Positions 20,881-26,976 of a stretch of DNA of 27,107 nucleotides are shown here, piece after piece. The stretch lies in the IMG/VR virus record IMGVR_UViG_3300041412_000048, positions 1 through 27,107 of that record; one strand, given 5' to 3'. Every line of letters starts with the position of its first letter. Positions within the stretch are counted from its first letter, which is position 1. Both the position numbers and the translations under genes were made by a program. The notes beneath the pieces are model-generated. The model saw only the letters and a list, made by a program, of their open reading frames with translations, did not search any database and was not told the origin of the DNA. This stretch comes from a virus.

Positions 20881-21135
20881 TCACGAGCAGCCCATGGGGT
20901 CGGCGTCCCAGTCCCCGTCGATGTCGTTCAGCGAGTCGACGGCGTTGATCCCGGTGTCGCCCTGGCTCCCGGGCACGAAGTCGGCGGGGTGCTGCTGGGC
21001 GTTGCGGGCACCGCGCCCGAGCCGACCGGCGGGATAGCTGGACCGCCCGGTCTGCCCGGTGAACAGGACCGAACCCCTGTTCGTGGTCGCCATGTCCGGG
21101 TGCATGTTCGAGGTGTGCGGGCGAGCGTGCTCCAT
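20881..21135 (-). CDS. Hypothetical protein, 84 aa, likely leaderless start
   Basis: A short polar frame (MEHARPHTSNMHPDMATTNR...) rich in Gly, Asp and Asn, with an acidic end (NDIDGDWDADPMGCS); probably mostly disordered. No family is recognised. The ATG has no Shine-Dalgarno sequence, but TAGCAT lies exactly six bases upstream, and the 17 bases around the start are nearly identical to those around the start of the 1550-residue gene at 9882. It stands between the portal and the small basic proteins that precede scaffold and capsid, so a minor head component is possible. Confidence 0.55.
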   Translation of the reverse strand: MEHARPHTSNMHPDMATTNRGSVLFTGQTGRSSYPAGRLGRGARNAQQHPADFVPGSQGDTGINAVDSLNDIDGDWDADPMGCS

Positions 21136-21148
21136 GCCCCGATGCTAT
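21132..21148 (-). promoter_or_regulatory. TAGCAT-N6-ATG start element, copy 1
   Basis: On the minus strand ATAGCATCGGGGCATGG contains TAGCAT six bases before the ATG of the 84-residue gene. It matches the element at 9879-9895 at 16 of 17 bases. A -10 box for a leaderless message is the favoured reading; no -35 was found at 15-18 bases. Confidence 0.4.
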
Positions 21149-21149
21149 G

Positions 21150-23000
21150 TCAGCTAGGGCGATCCGCTGCGGACTGCTTCTGACCAGGAGGTTTCTGGGC
21201 CTGCTTGGCGGCGAGCTGCATCTGGGCGAGCTGGGCGGCCTGCTGCTCCTGCTTCTTCTTGCGATCGAGGATGGCCTGGGCGTGGGAGACCCGGAACGCC
21301 TGGAGGACGTAGAGGTCGTCGACCACGTTCATCTTCTTCAGGTTCACGGCCTCGTTGATCCGGGCCGCCCGGCTGGTCGGCTTGGACGATCCGGCGTTCA
21401 CCATGAGCCCGAAACGCAGCGGGGCGAAGGTGACCTTGCCCTTGGCGTCCTGGGTCGGAGCATAGAAGTGCTGAGCGGCGAGCCGGATCGAGATCGGTTG
21501 ACCCTCCTCGCCCACGATGGCCATGAAGCGCGGGGTGTCGTAGTTGATGACGATCAGGTTGGCGACCAGCTCGCCCGCTTTCCTCAACGTCAACTCGAGG
21601 TTTCGTTGTGCCGAGCGCACCCGGACGAAGCCCGCCTCCTGACCGGCCTGGACTTGCTTGTCGGTCGCCCGGCCGCTCGGGACCTCACCGCGCTGGGTGG
21701 CGCTGAGCCCAGCGATGCGCTCGATCTCGTCGCGCCAGAAGCCGACCATCTCCATGATGGCGGGAGGCAGGTTCGGCGGCTGTATCCACGAGGGCTTGTT
21801 CTGCTGGCCGCCGGTCGGTCCCCCGTTCACGTCGTAGATCTCGCCGGGGCGGTTGCGGATGGTGGTGCGGTCCGCTCCGGAGCCCTTCACCCCAACCATG
21901 ATCGGGTTGCCGGTGAAGATGATGTTGCTCTGCGCCATGGCGAGCAGGGTGTTCATCTGCTGCTGGCAGGGCGCTAGGTCTCTGAGCAGGGGCGATCCCC
22001 AGAACTCCCCGGTCTCCACGTCCACGTACCTGACATAAGGGTGCCGATCTGTATGGAACAGATTTTCAGCGAGTTCGTCCAGGAGAATCCGGTTACCCGA
22101 CCAGACGATGACCCGCCACTGGTCGACGATGACGGTCTCGGTGTCACCCATGCTTGGATCACCCGGCGTCACCTCCTCCTCGTAGTTCTCTCGGAACCAG
22201 CACTCGTAGACGTTCACGCCGCGCGACTCGGTGATGTGCTTCTTGGCCTGGCCCTGTTGGCCCCAGGTGGTCGGCCCCTGACCAGCGTTGATGGGGGTCA
22301 TCAGGCCGCCGAGGTAGTTGCGGAGCTGGGCCGGGCGCCCGCCCTGGCTCGGCGGGATGTGGTCGGAATCGCTGTCGCCCGTGATGACCGCGTCCTCGAT
22401 CAGGTACTTCGGCGTGTCGGGGAACCGGCGCTCGATCTGGGCCGGCGACATCGTGTGGACCTCGATGATGTACTCGGCATCGTCCAGATTGGTGGCGTAG
22501 GGGTCGACGTACAAGCACCATGGCGACGTGGACTTGAGCGCGACCTGTCCGAGACCCTGTTCGAGTCCCTGGTCCCAGGTCACCTTGAGGAAGCCCGCGC
22601 CGTAGATGGCCGAGTCCCAGAGCATCTTCACGATCTGGGCGTACCAGCCTTCGGTGCGCAGCACCGAGTTCATGATGGCCTCGAGCTGCTCGGCTTGGAT
22701 GTCGGTGGTCATGGCGTAGAGCGAGAAGGGATCGGCCGCCGGGGTGACGGTGAACATCACCTCCTGGTCGGTCATCCAGCCGATGCGGGCGTCAATGGTC
22801 GGGAAGACCTCGTTGGCCCGGGTGCCCGGGGCATTGGGCACATTCGGCGCCGCCCGGTTCATGGTGACCCGGTAGTTGCGCTTCCACTCCGAGGCCATCT
22901 GGCCCTTGGCGTCCTTGGCCTGCTGGTACAGGTCTTGGAGCCGTCGGAGGAACCCCTGCTCGTCGTAGACCGGCGGGGCCTCTACCTGCACGAGTGTCAA
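21150..23000 (-). CDS. Portal protein, P22-like
   Basis: The portal forms the dodecameric ring at the capsid vertex through which DNA passes, and binds terminase and the connector. Recognition rests on overall pattern and place: 616 residues, just after terL and before scaffold and capsid. N-terminal helices (YQQAKDAKGQMASEWKRNYR) are followed by the recurrent portal features AIYGAGFLKVTWD, YVDPYATNLDDAEYIIE, a PYVRYVDVETGEFWGSPLLR stretch and the helical IERIAGLSATQRGE. The C-terminus is Gln/Lys-rich and probably disordered. The start is TTG: it makes a TTGA overlap with the previous stop and has AAGGAG eight bases upstream, while the in-frame GTG three codons later is too far from that site. 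Podovirus-type portals of this family are usually about 600-725 residues. Confidence 0.85.
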   Translation of the reverse strand: MTLVQVEAPPVYDEQGFLRRLQDLYQQAKDAKGQMASEWKRNYRVTMNRAAPNVPNAPGTRANEVFPTIDARIGWMTDQEVMFTVTPAADPFSLYAMTTDIQAEQLEAIMNSVLRTEGWYAQIVKMLWDSAIYGAGFLKVTWDQGLEQGLGQVALKSTSPWCLYVDPYATNLDDAEYIIEVHTMSPAQIERRFPDTPKYLIEDAVITGDSDSDHIPPSQGGRPAQLRNYLGGLMTPINAGQGPTTWGQQGQAKKHITESRGVNVYECWFRENYEEEVTPGDPSMGDTETVIVDQWRVIVWSGNRILLDELAENLFHTDRHPYVRYVDVETGEFWGSPLLRDLAPCQQQMNTLLAMAQSNIIFTGNPIMVGVKGSGADRTTIRNRPGEIYDVNGGPTGGQQNKPSWIQPPNLPPAIMEMVGFWRDEIERIAGLSATQRGEVPSGRATDKQVQAGQEAGFVRVRSAQRNLELTLRKAGELVANLIVINYDTPRFMAIVGEEGQPISIRLAAQHFYAPTQDAKGKVTFAPLRFGLMVNAGSSKPTSRAARINEAVNLKKMNVVDDLYVLQAFRVSHAQAILDRKKKQEQQAAQLAQMQLAAKQAQKPPGQKQSAADRPS

Positions 23001-23410
23001 GTGACCATCTCCTTCAGGTGGTCACCCGTGTCGTCCTGGCGATGCGGGGTCGGCGTCTTGACGAGCTTGCTGGGCTCGGCGTCGGCGTCTCGGGCGTCCT
23101 TGCCCCACCCGTGGAGATCACCGAGAGCGTCGGAGTCCCGGGGGTCGGCCATCGCCAGCTTGACCTCCATGCCCAGCTCGTTCGACTCGCGCTCCTGGGC
23201 GCTGCGCAGCTTGTACTCCCAGTCACGATGGTTCTCGACGTACTGGCCCACCACGGGGTCCCAGCGCGCCTCGGTCCGAAGCGAGGTCCGGTTCACGGCG
23301 ATCTGGAAGATGCGCTTGGCCACCGAGCCGCACATCCGGCACTGGATCATGTCGGCCGCGGTCTCGGACTGGATCTCGCCGCAGCTGCGGCACCGATAGG
23401 AGTACCTCAT
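22997..23410 (-). CDS. FmdB-like zinc-ribbon protein, 137 aa
   Basis: The first 35 residues form a zinc ribbon: C7 and C10 (YRCRSCG) pair with C24 and C27 (IQCRMCG), followed by KRIF. This resembles the FmdB-type regulatory zinc ribbon. The remainder is charged, with VVGQYVENHRDWEYKLRSAQ and a low-complexity C-terminus (PSKLVKTPTPHRQDDTGDHL). The ATG at 23410 is chosen because it overlaps the stop of the gene before (ATGA). The frame remains open 48 codons further but without support. Small zinc-ribbon proteins between terminase and portal recur in phages; their role is unknown, perhaps in packaging or portal assembly. Confidence 0.75.
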   Translation of the reverse strand: MRYSYRCRSCGEIQSETAADMIQCRMCGSVAKRIFQIAVNRTSLRTEARWDPVVGQYVENHRDWEYKLRSAQERESNELGMEVKLAMADPRDSDALGDLHGWGKDARDADAEPSKLVKTPTPHRQDDTGDHLKEMVT

Positions 23411-23610
23411 CGATACATCCCTTGGATTTCCTCGATATTCATCGAGAGCTGCTCCATCCCAAGCAAGGTTTCGTCGGTAATGACCTCCGGCGCCCCACAG
23501 GCGCGAAGCGCTTGGGTAGTGCTTTTCAGCGCGTTGTTCAGGAGATCGATACAAACGAGGAGCGTATGAACCGCCGATGTATCGTCCAAACCATCAATGT
23601 CTTCCGGCAT
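23407..23610 (-). CDS. Hypothetical protein, 67 aa
   Basis: The frame starts at an ATG sharing its A with the terminase stop (TGATG) and ends in a TGA overlapping the ATG of the zinc-ribbon gene (ATGA). A GAGGT lies about nine bases before the start, inside the end of terL. The protein (MPEDIDGLDDTSAVHTLLVC...) is predicted mostly helical, with helices at about 12-35 and 45-66. Its place between terminase and portal, and the double coupling, argue that it is real. No family is recognised. Confidence 0.65.
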   Translation of the reverse strand: MPEDIDGLDDTSAVHTLLVCIDLLNNALKSTTQALRACGAPEVITDETLLGMEQLSMNIEEIQGMYR

Positions 23611-25313
23611 CAATATGTGACCTCGATCCCGATCATCGCGTCGTCGTCCATGGGTCCCAAGGTTGCCATGCCCGGAGGTGTATACGTGCGACCGTAGCTG
23701 CCGGCCAGTTGCGGGTTGCGCTCTCCGGGCAGGTGGCCGGGCGCGGGCGCGGCCGCCGAGTAGTCGAGGGTGCCCTGCTCCCAGATCACGGTCATGATCC
23801 CGATGCCGAGGCTGGTCACACAGTCGTCGTGGCCGCTGCGCCGGGACGGCCCGTAGGTGCCGTCGGGGTTGGCGATGTACCGGGTCATCTCGTAGTAGGT
23901 GGCCGGGTGGTGGATGATCAGGTGCTTGCGGTGGATGATCGACTGCATGGTGGTCAGCATGTTGTTCTTGGTCTCGTAGGTGGTGTTCCACCCGTACGCC
24001 TGCATCATCAGCTTCGGGCGGTCCGCCCGGCGGTCCATCCATATGTGCTGGTAGTTGGCCTCGCGCCACCAGGCGAGCACCGTCTTGCCGCCGCCTTGGA
24101 TCTCGGTGTTCAAGATGGTCTCGGGTCCGTACCAGTAGGCGATGGCCAGCGCGATGTCCCCGATGCTCTGGGCGTCGGCCGACCCGTGCCAGACGGCCAC
24201 CTGCTCCATCGAGGCGCGGTCGATGACCTGGATGCAGCAGGGATCACCCTCGATGGTCCAGGTCGGATCGACGGCCACCACGTAGCGGCGCTTGCCCCGG
24301 GGGTCGGGGCGCTCGTAGACGAAGAAGTGCCCCTCGTCGTCCTCTTTGAAGGCCACCTTCCCGCCGTCGTTGTACAAGAAGCCCTGTTCCATCTCCACGT
24401 CGGGGAAGTAGCACTGGGACAGCTTGACCAAGGGGAAGACGTTGGAGCCGCTGGATAGGAACGCCTCCTCCTGGGTGTTCGGGTACTCCTCCTTGAAAGT
24501 CTCGGGGTTGGAGTAGCTCTGGAGCTTGCGACGGCGCCAGGCCAGCTTGGCGAAGGTCATCTTCGGGATCGCGACCAGCATCTCGCGCTCGTCATCGTCC
24601 AGCTCGGCCATGTGGAGGTGGTGGTTCTTGACCTCGTACTCGTCGTGCTCCCACCAGGGGAAGAACATCGGGGTGAAGTCGGATTTGCCCCCGGCGGGGT
24701 CGATGGCCTTCATCCACTCCTCGTAGAAGAAGCCGCCCACGCCCCGGGCCGTCGACTCGTAGATCACGATGGTCCCGTGCTCGTAGGGGATGGCCTCGTT
24801 CAGCGCTCCCACGATGGCGTCGGCCTCGGGCCAGATCGCCACCTCGGAGCCGTGGACCGCTTGCAAGGTACGACCACGGCCCACGTCCTCCTTCTTGGCC
24901 GTGTCGACCAGGATCGACGATCCCGTCATCCACTCGATGTAGCCCTGCCGGTTGTACTTGGTGGAGAAGGCGGTCTGGAACGGTCCCATCTCCCAGTACC
25001 GCTTGGTCATGGAGAACAGGTACTCGGAGTCGGGCTTCTCCTTCGAGAGCACCAGGGCGTTGGTCCCCGGGTGCAGGAAGCACCAGAGGAACAGGACCGC
25101 CTCGGTCAGAGTCGAGAGTCCCAACTGCCGGCCCTTCAGGACGATGATCCGCACTGGCTCGCCCGCGTTGTACTGCCGCTCGATCTCGGAGACCACCTCG
25201 CGCTGCGCCCAGGCGAAGGCATCGTTGCGGTTCAGCTTCTTGAGCTTGGCCCCCTTGGTCTTGATCGTGAGGGTCTCGAGCATCGGCCAGAGGTCAAGAT
25301 TCGGCATCGTCAT
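23610..25313 (-). CDS. terL: Terminase large subunit (packaging ATPase/nuclease)
   Basis: This is the motor that pumps DNA into the prohead and cuts the concatemer. The N-terminal ATPase has a Walker A at residues 59-68 (LKGRQLGLST), a Walker B-type segment with catalytic glutamate near 157 (VHGSEVAIW), and a coupling motif near 186-191 (ESTARG). The C-terminal RNase H-like nuclease shows its acidic residues at D349 (VVAVDPT), E404 (TEIQGGGK) and D496/D497 (GHDDCVT). Length (567 aa) is normal and all motifs are in order, so the gene looks intact. The Walker A lacks the usual lysine after the second glycine and has K60 at its start instead, a known variant in this family. A GAGG sequence is better spaced for the second ATG (25307) than for the first, so the protein may be two residues shorter. 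Confidence 0.95.
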   Translation of the reverse strand: MTMPNLDLWPMLETLTIKTKGAKLKKLNRNDAFAWAQREVVSEIERQYNAGEPVRIIVLKGRQLGLSTLTEAVLFLWCFLHPGTNALVLSKEKPDSEYLFSMTKRYWEMGPFQTAFSTKYNRQGYIEWMTGSSILVDTAKKEDVGRGRTLQAVHGSEVAIWPEADAIVGALNEAIPYEHGTIVIYESTARGVGGFFYEEWMKAIDPAGGKSDFTPMFFPWWEHDEYEVKNHHLHMAELDDDEREMLVAIPKMTFAKLAWRRRKLQSYSNPETFKEEYPNTQEEAFLSSGSNVFPLVKLSQCYFPDVEMEQGFLYNDGGKVAFKEDDEGHFFVYERPDPRGKRRYVVAVDPTWTIEGDPCCIQVIDRASMEQVAVWHGSADAQSIGDIALAIAYWYGPETILNTEIQGGGKTVLAWWREANYQHIWMDRRADRPKLMMQAYGWNTTYETKNNMLTTMQSIIHRKHLIIHHPATYYEMTRYIANPDGTYGPSRRSGHDDCVTSLGIGIMTVIWEQGTLDYSAAAPAPGHLPGERNPQLAGSYGRTYTPPGMATLGPMDDDAMIGIEVTY

Positions 25314-25734
25314 CCTCGGGGCGGTTGGAGAGACGGGCCACGAACCTCGATTGCTCCCTCGGCTCGGCCGGTTCGCCCGTTCGCATCTTCTCCATCATCT
25401 CAAGAATGGTCTCCTGGTTCTGGATCACCCCCGCCGGGGTCCGCCGGGCCGATGCCGCCATGGTCTTGCCCAGCATGGCCGCGCTGAACCGGGTCTTGTC
25501 GGCCTCCGAGCCGGTGGCGATGGTCCGACGCGCGTGCTCCATGGCGTCCCATCGGGTCTGCTCGGTGTATTCCTCCAGGTCATCGGTGCCATAACGCCGC
25601 ACCCGGACCGCCTTCTGGGCCTCGCGCACGAGGTCGACATCCAGGTCGAACACCCGCGCGACGACGCCGGGCGGGACGCCTTCTTCCAATAGGCGCTCGG
25701 TGATGAGCTCGAGTTCCTTGGCCGAGAGGCTCAT
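25294..25734 (-). CDS. Putative terminase small subunit, 146 aa
   Basis: Position directly before and overlapping the terminase large subunit by 20 bases is the strongest evidence. Residues about 5-42 (ELELITERLLEEGVPPGVVA then RVFDLDVDLVREAQKAV) look like a helix-turn-helix, as terminase small subunits use to bind the pac or cos site. The centre and C-terminus (about 55-120) are helical and would serve for oligomerisation. The end is acidic (RPEDDDAES). Length fits small-subunit families. The start is an ATGA overlap with the 51-residue gene. Sequence alone does not show which TerS family it belongs to. Confidence 0.65.
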   Translation of the reverse strand: MSLSAKELELITERLLEEGVPPGVVARVFDLDVDLVREAQKAVRVRRYGTDDLEEYTEQTRWDAMEHARRTIATGSEADKTRFSAAMLGKTMAASARRTPAGVIQNQETILEMMEKMRTGEPAEPREQSRFVARLSNRPEDDDAES

Positions 25735-25886
25735 GCCTGGTACGGGGTTATCTCGAGCCGGACCTGCTCTCCGTGCAACCGATGCAGGCGCGATCCCTCG
25801 TCGATCTGCTCGAACGGGACGTGGAAGGTGATGGAGAGCTGGCCGCCGCGGATGGACGAGACGCCGGCCACGATCACCTCGAGCAT
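25731..25886 (-). CDS. Hypothetical protein, 51 aa
   Basis: A short frame begins at an ATG sharing its A with the preceding stop (TAATG) and ends with a TGA that overlaps the next start (ATGA). Coupling at both ends is the main reason to call it. The protein (MLEVIVAGVSSIRGGQLSIT...) looks like a small beta-rich fold: strands at about 2-8, 16-25 and 40-47 with a charged middle (EQIDEGSRLHRLHGEQ). No family is recognised. The same frame stays open much further upstream, but that part overlaps the membrane-protein gene and is a shadow. Confidence 0.6.
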   Translation of the reverse strand: MLEVIVAGVSSIRGGQLSITFHVPFEQIDEGSRLHRLHGEQVRLEITPYQA

Positions 25887-26404
25887 TATGTCGGCTGGTC
25901 GTCGCTCCCCTGCCACGGCCCCGGCAAGAAGTCCTCCAAGCCGAGACGGTCCGCCTCCGTCGCCATCTCCCTTAGCTTCGCCTGCAAGTCGGCGCGCTCC
26001 TTCAGCAAACGAGACTGCTCGTTCTCGATCGTCTCCCGGGCCAGGACCGCCTCGATCCCCGGCGCCAGCGGAGTGGAGTCGTAGTCGAACCCGATCGGCT
26101 TCTCGTTCCAGCTCTGCTGCGGCGGCGACGAGTAGATCGTCGGCGGTGATTCCCGACCCAGGACCAGCCGCTCCACCAATGCCCGATCCTCGGCCAGTGA
26201 ACTCCTCATCAGCTCCATCATCGAGGTCCACATCTCCGTCGAGAAGGGGGTCGAATCGGGAGGCGCCGAAATCGGGGTCGGCGGCGTACTCGGAGTCGGG
26301 GAAGTCGGGCTCGACGTTGGGCTCTGACGCAGGAGGAGGAAACACAAGGCGCCCGTCAGGACCAAGGACAGGAGCCACCCACTCAGGATCAGCGCCGTGG
26401 TCAC
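25886..26404 (-). CDS. Membrane-anchored coiled-coil protein, 172 aa
   Basis: The GTG start is chosen because it forms a GTGA overlap with the stop of the gene before; an upstream ATG at 26500 would bury 32 residues in that gene. Residues 4-25 are a single hydrophobic span (ALILSGWLLSLVLTGALCFL). A Ser/Thr/Pro-rich linker follows at about 28-55, then a helical part, and a charged coiled coil at about 125-155 (ETIENEQSRLLKERADLQAK). No family is recognised. A membrane anchor with a stalk-like linker is unexpected just ahead of the terminase genes. It could be a membrane-tethered assembly factor or a superinfection protein. The ORF in the other frame (25731-26411) is read here only for its last 51 codons. 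Confidence 0.65.
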   Translation of the reverse strand: MTTALILSGWLLSLVLTGALCFLLLRQSPTSSPTSPTPSTPPTPISAPPDSTPFSTEMWTSMMELMRSSLAEDRALVERLVLGRESPPTIYSSPPQQSWNEKPIGFDYDSTPLAPGIEAVLARETIENEQSRLLKERADLQAKLREMATEADRLGLEDFLPGPWQGSDDQPT

Positions 26405-26607
26405 GAGGCATCTTCGACCTGGGGTTTCGGGCAGAACTTGGCGTACCGTTGGGCGGCGCCCTGCCGGGTCATGCCCACCGCCTCTCCGATCTGCGTCCAA
26501 CTGATCCCTTGGCGGCGCGCGCCCTTGATCGCGGCGACGAGCAGCTCGTCGAAGTCGTTGCGGCCGTCGGCGCAGCGCCGGATGTCGGCCAGGAAATCAG
26601 GCGCCAC
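26401..26607 (-). CDS. Small helix-turn-helix DNA-binding protein, 68 aa
   Basis: Residues about 35-56 (ISWTQIGEAVGMTRQGAAQR) have the pattern of a helix-turn-helix: a first helix ending in IGEAVG, a turn at GMT, and a recognition helix RQGAAQRYAKF. This is typical of short actinobacterial and phage proteins with a sigma-region-4-like or MerR-like fold. The gene starts with GTG, overlaps the previous gene by 11 bases, and its TGA overlaps the GTG of the next gene (GTGA). It sits one gene behind a promoter that carries palindromes, so an autoregulator is a reasonable guess. A second terminase-like DNA-binding component is an alternative. The DNA-binding call is fairly safe; the target is inference. 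Confidence 0.75.
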   Translation of the reverse strand: MAPDFLADIRRCADGRNDFDELLVAAIKGARRQGISWTQIGEAVGMTRQGAAQRYAKFCPKPQVEDAS

Positions 26608-26941
26608 GGCGCATCTTCCCGAGGTCGATGCCGCCCTGCAAGGCCTGCTCCACCCCGGCGGTCAGCGCTGCCTTCTTGGCGTTGTCCTCGGCGGCGCCCA
26701 GGATCTCGGCAACCCGGTGGGCGAAGTCCAGCTTGGCCTCGGCCAGTGCGCCGACCTGCATCAGCAGATGCTCTAAGAACACCGCGAGCCGCATGTTCTC
26801 CCACATGCCGGGCGGGAACTGGATCTGGACCCCGAACTTGCCGCCCATGAGGGCCTGGATGCGCTGGCCGTTGGACCTGTCGAGGTCGGCCAGCTCGTTC
26901 TCCTCGGTCGGCAGATCCTCGGCGCTCACGTCATCGTCCAT
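26597..26941 (-). CDS. Hypothetical protein, 114 aa, leaderless start
   Basis: Not recognised. The first 23 residues are acidic (MDDDVSAEDLPTEENELADL). The middle has a beta-like segment (GKFGVQIQFPPGMWENMRLA), and residues 52-105 look helical and alanine-rich. The ATG is chosen because a -35/-10 promoter places the transcription start at or beside this codon, and no Shine-Dalgarno sequence lies upstream. The TGA stop overlaps the GTG of the following helix-turn-helix gene by 11 bases, so the two are probably translated together. As first gene of the unit it could be a packaging accessory or a regulator, but nothing in the sequence decides this. Confidence 0.75.
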   Translation of the reverse strand: MDDDVSAEDLPTEENELADLDRSNGQRIQALMGGKFGVQIQFPPGMWENMRLAVFLEHLLMQVGALAEAKLDFAHRVAEILGAAEDNAKKAALTAGVEQALQGGIDLGKMRRGA

Positions 26942-26971
26942 GCAACTATTGTTGCAGGGAACTACCGTTGC
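26942..26971. promoter_or_regulatory. Tandem palindromic operator
   Basis: GCAAC-TATT-GTTGC on the plus strand at 26942-26955 is a perfect inverted repeat; one extra base pair (T/A at 26941/26956) extends it to TGCAAC/GTTGCA. Two bases on, GGAAC-TACC-GTTGC at 26958-26971 is the same element with one mismatch. The centres are 16 bp apart. One copy covers the -10 and the sequence up to the ATG, the other the spacer and the edge of the -35, so a bound protein would block RNA polymerase. The binding protein is not known. Confidence 0.6.
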
Positions 26972-26976
26972 GTCAA
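26942..26976 (-). promoter_or_regulatory. Leaderless sigma70-type promoter for the 114-aa gene
   Basis: On the minus strand, TTGACG (26976-26971) is followed by 17 bases, AACAAT (26953-26948), six bases and the ATG at 26941. The -35 matches the consensus at five of six positions and the -10 at four. The transcription start would fall on or beside the ATG, giving a leaderless message, which agrees with the lack of a Shine-Dalgarno. The -35 contains the stop codon of the preceding gene. Confidence 0.65.

Noticed and set aside
25731-26411. Full 226-codon frame as one protein
   Set aside because: Its first 175 codons overlap the membrane-protein frame, which has a GTGA-coupled start, a clear transmembrane helix and a coiled coil. 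Only the last 51 codons, after TAATG, are accepted.
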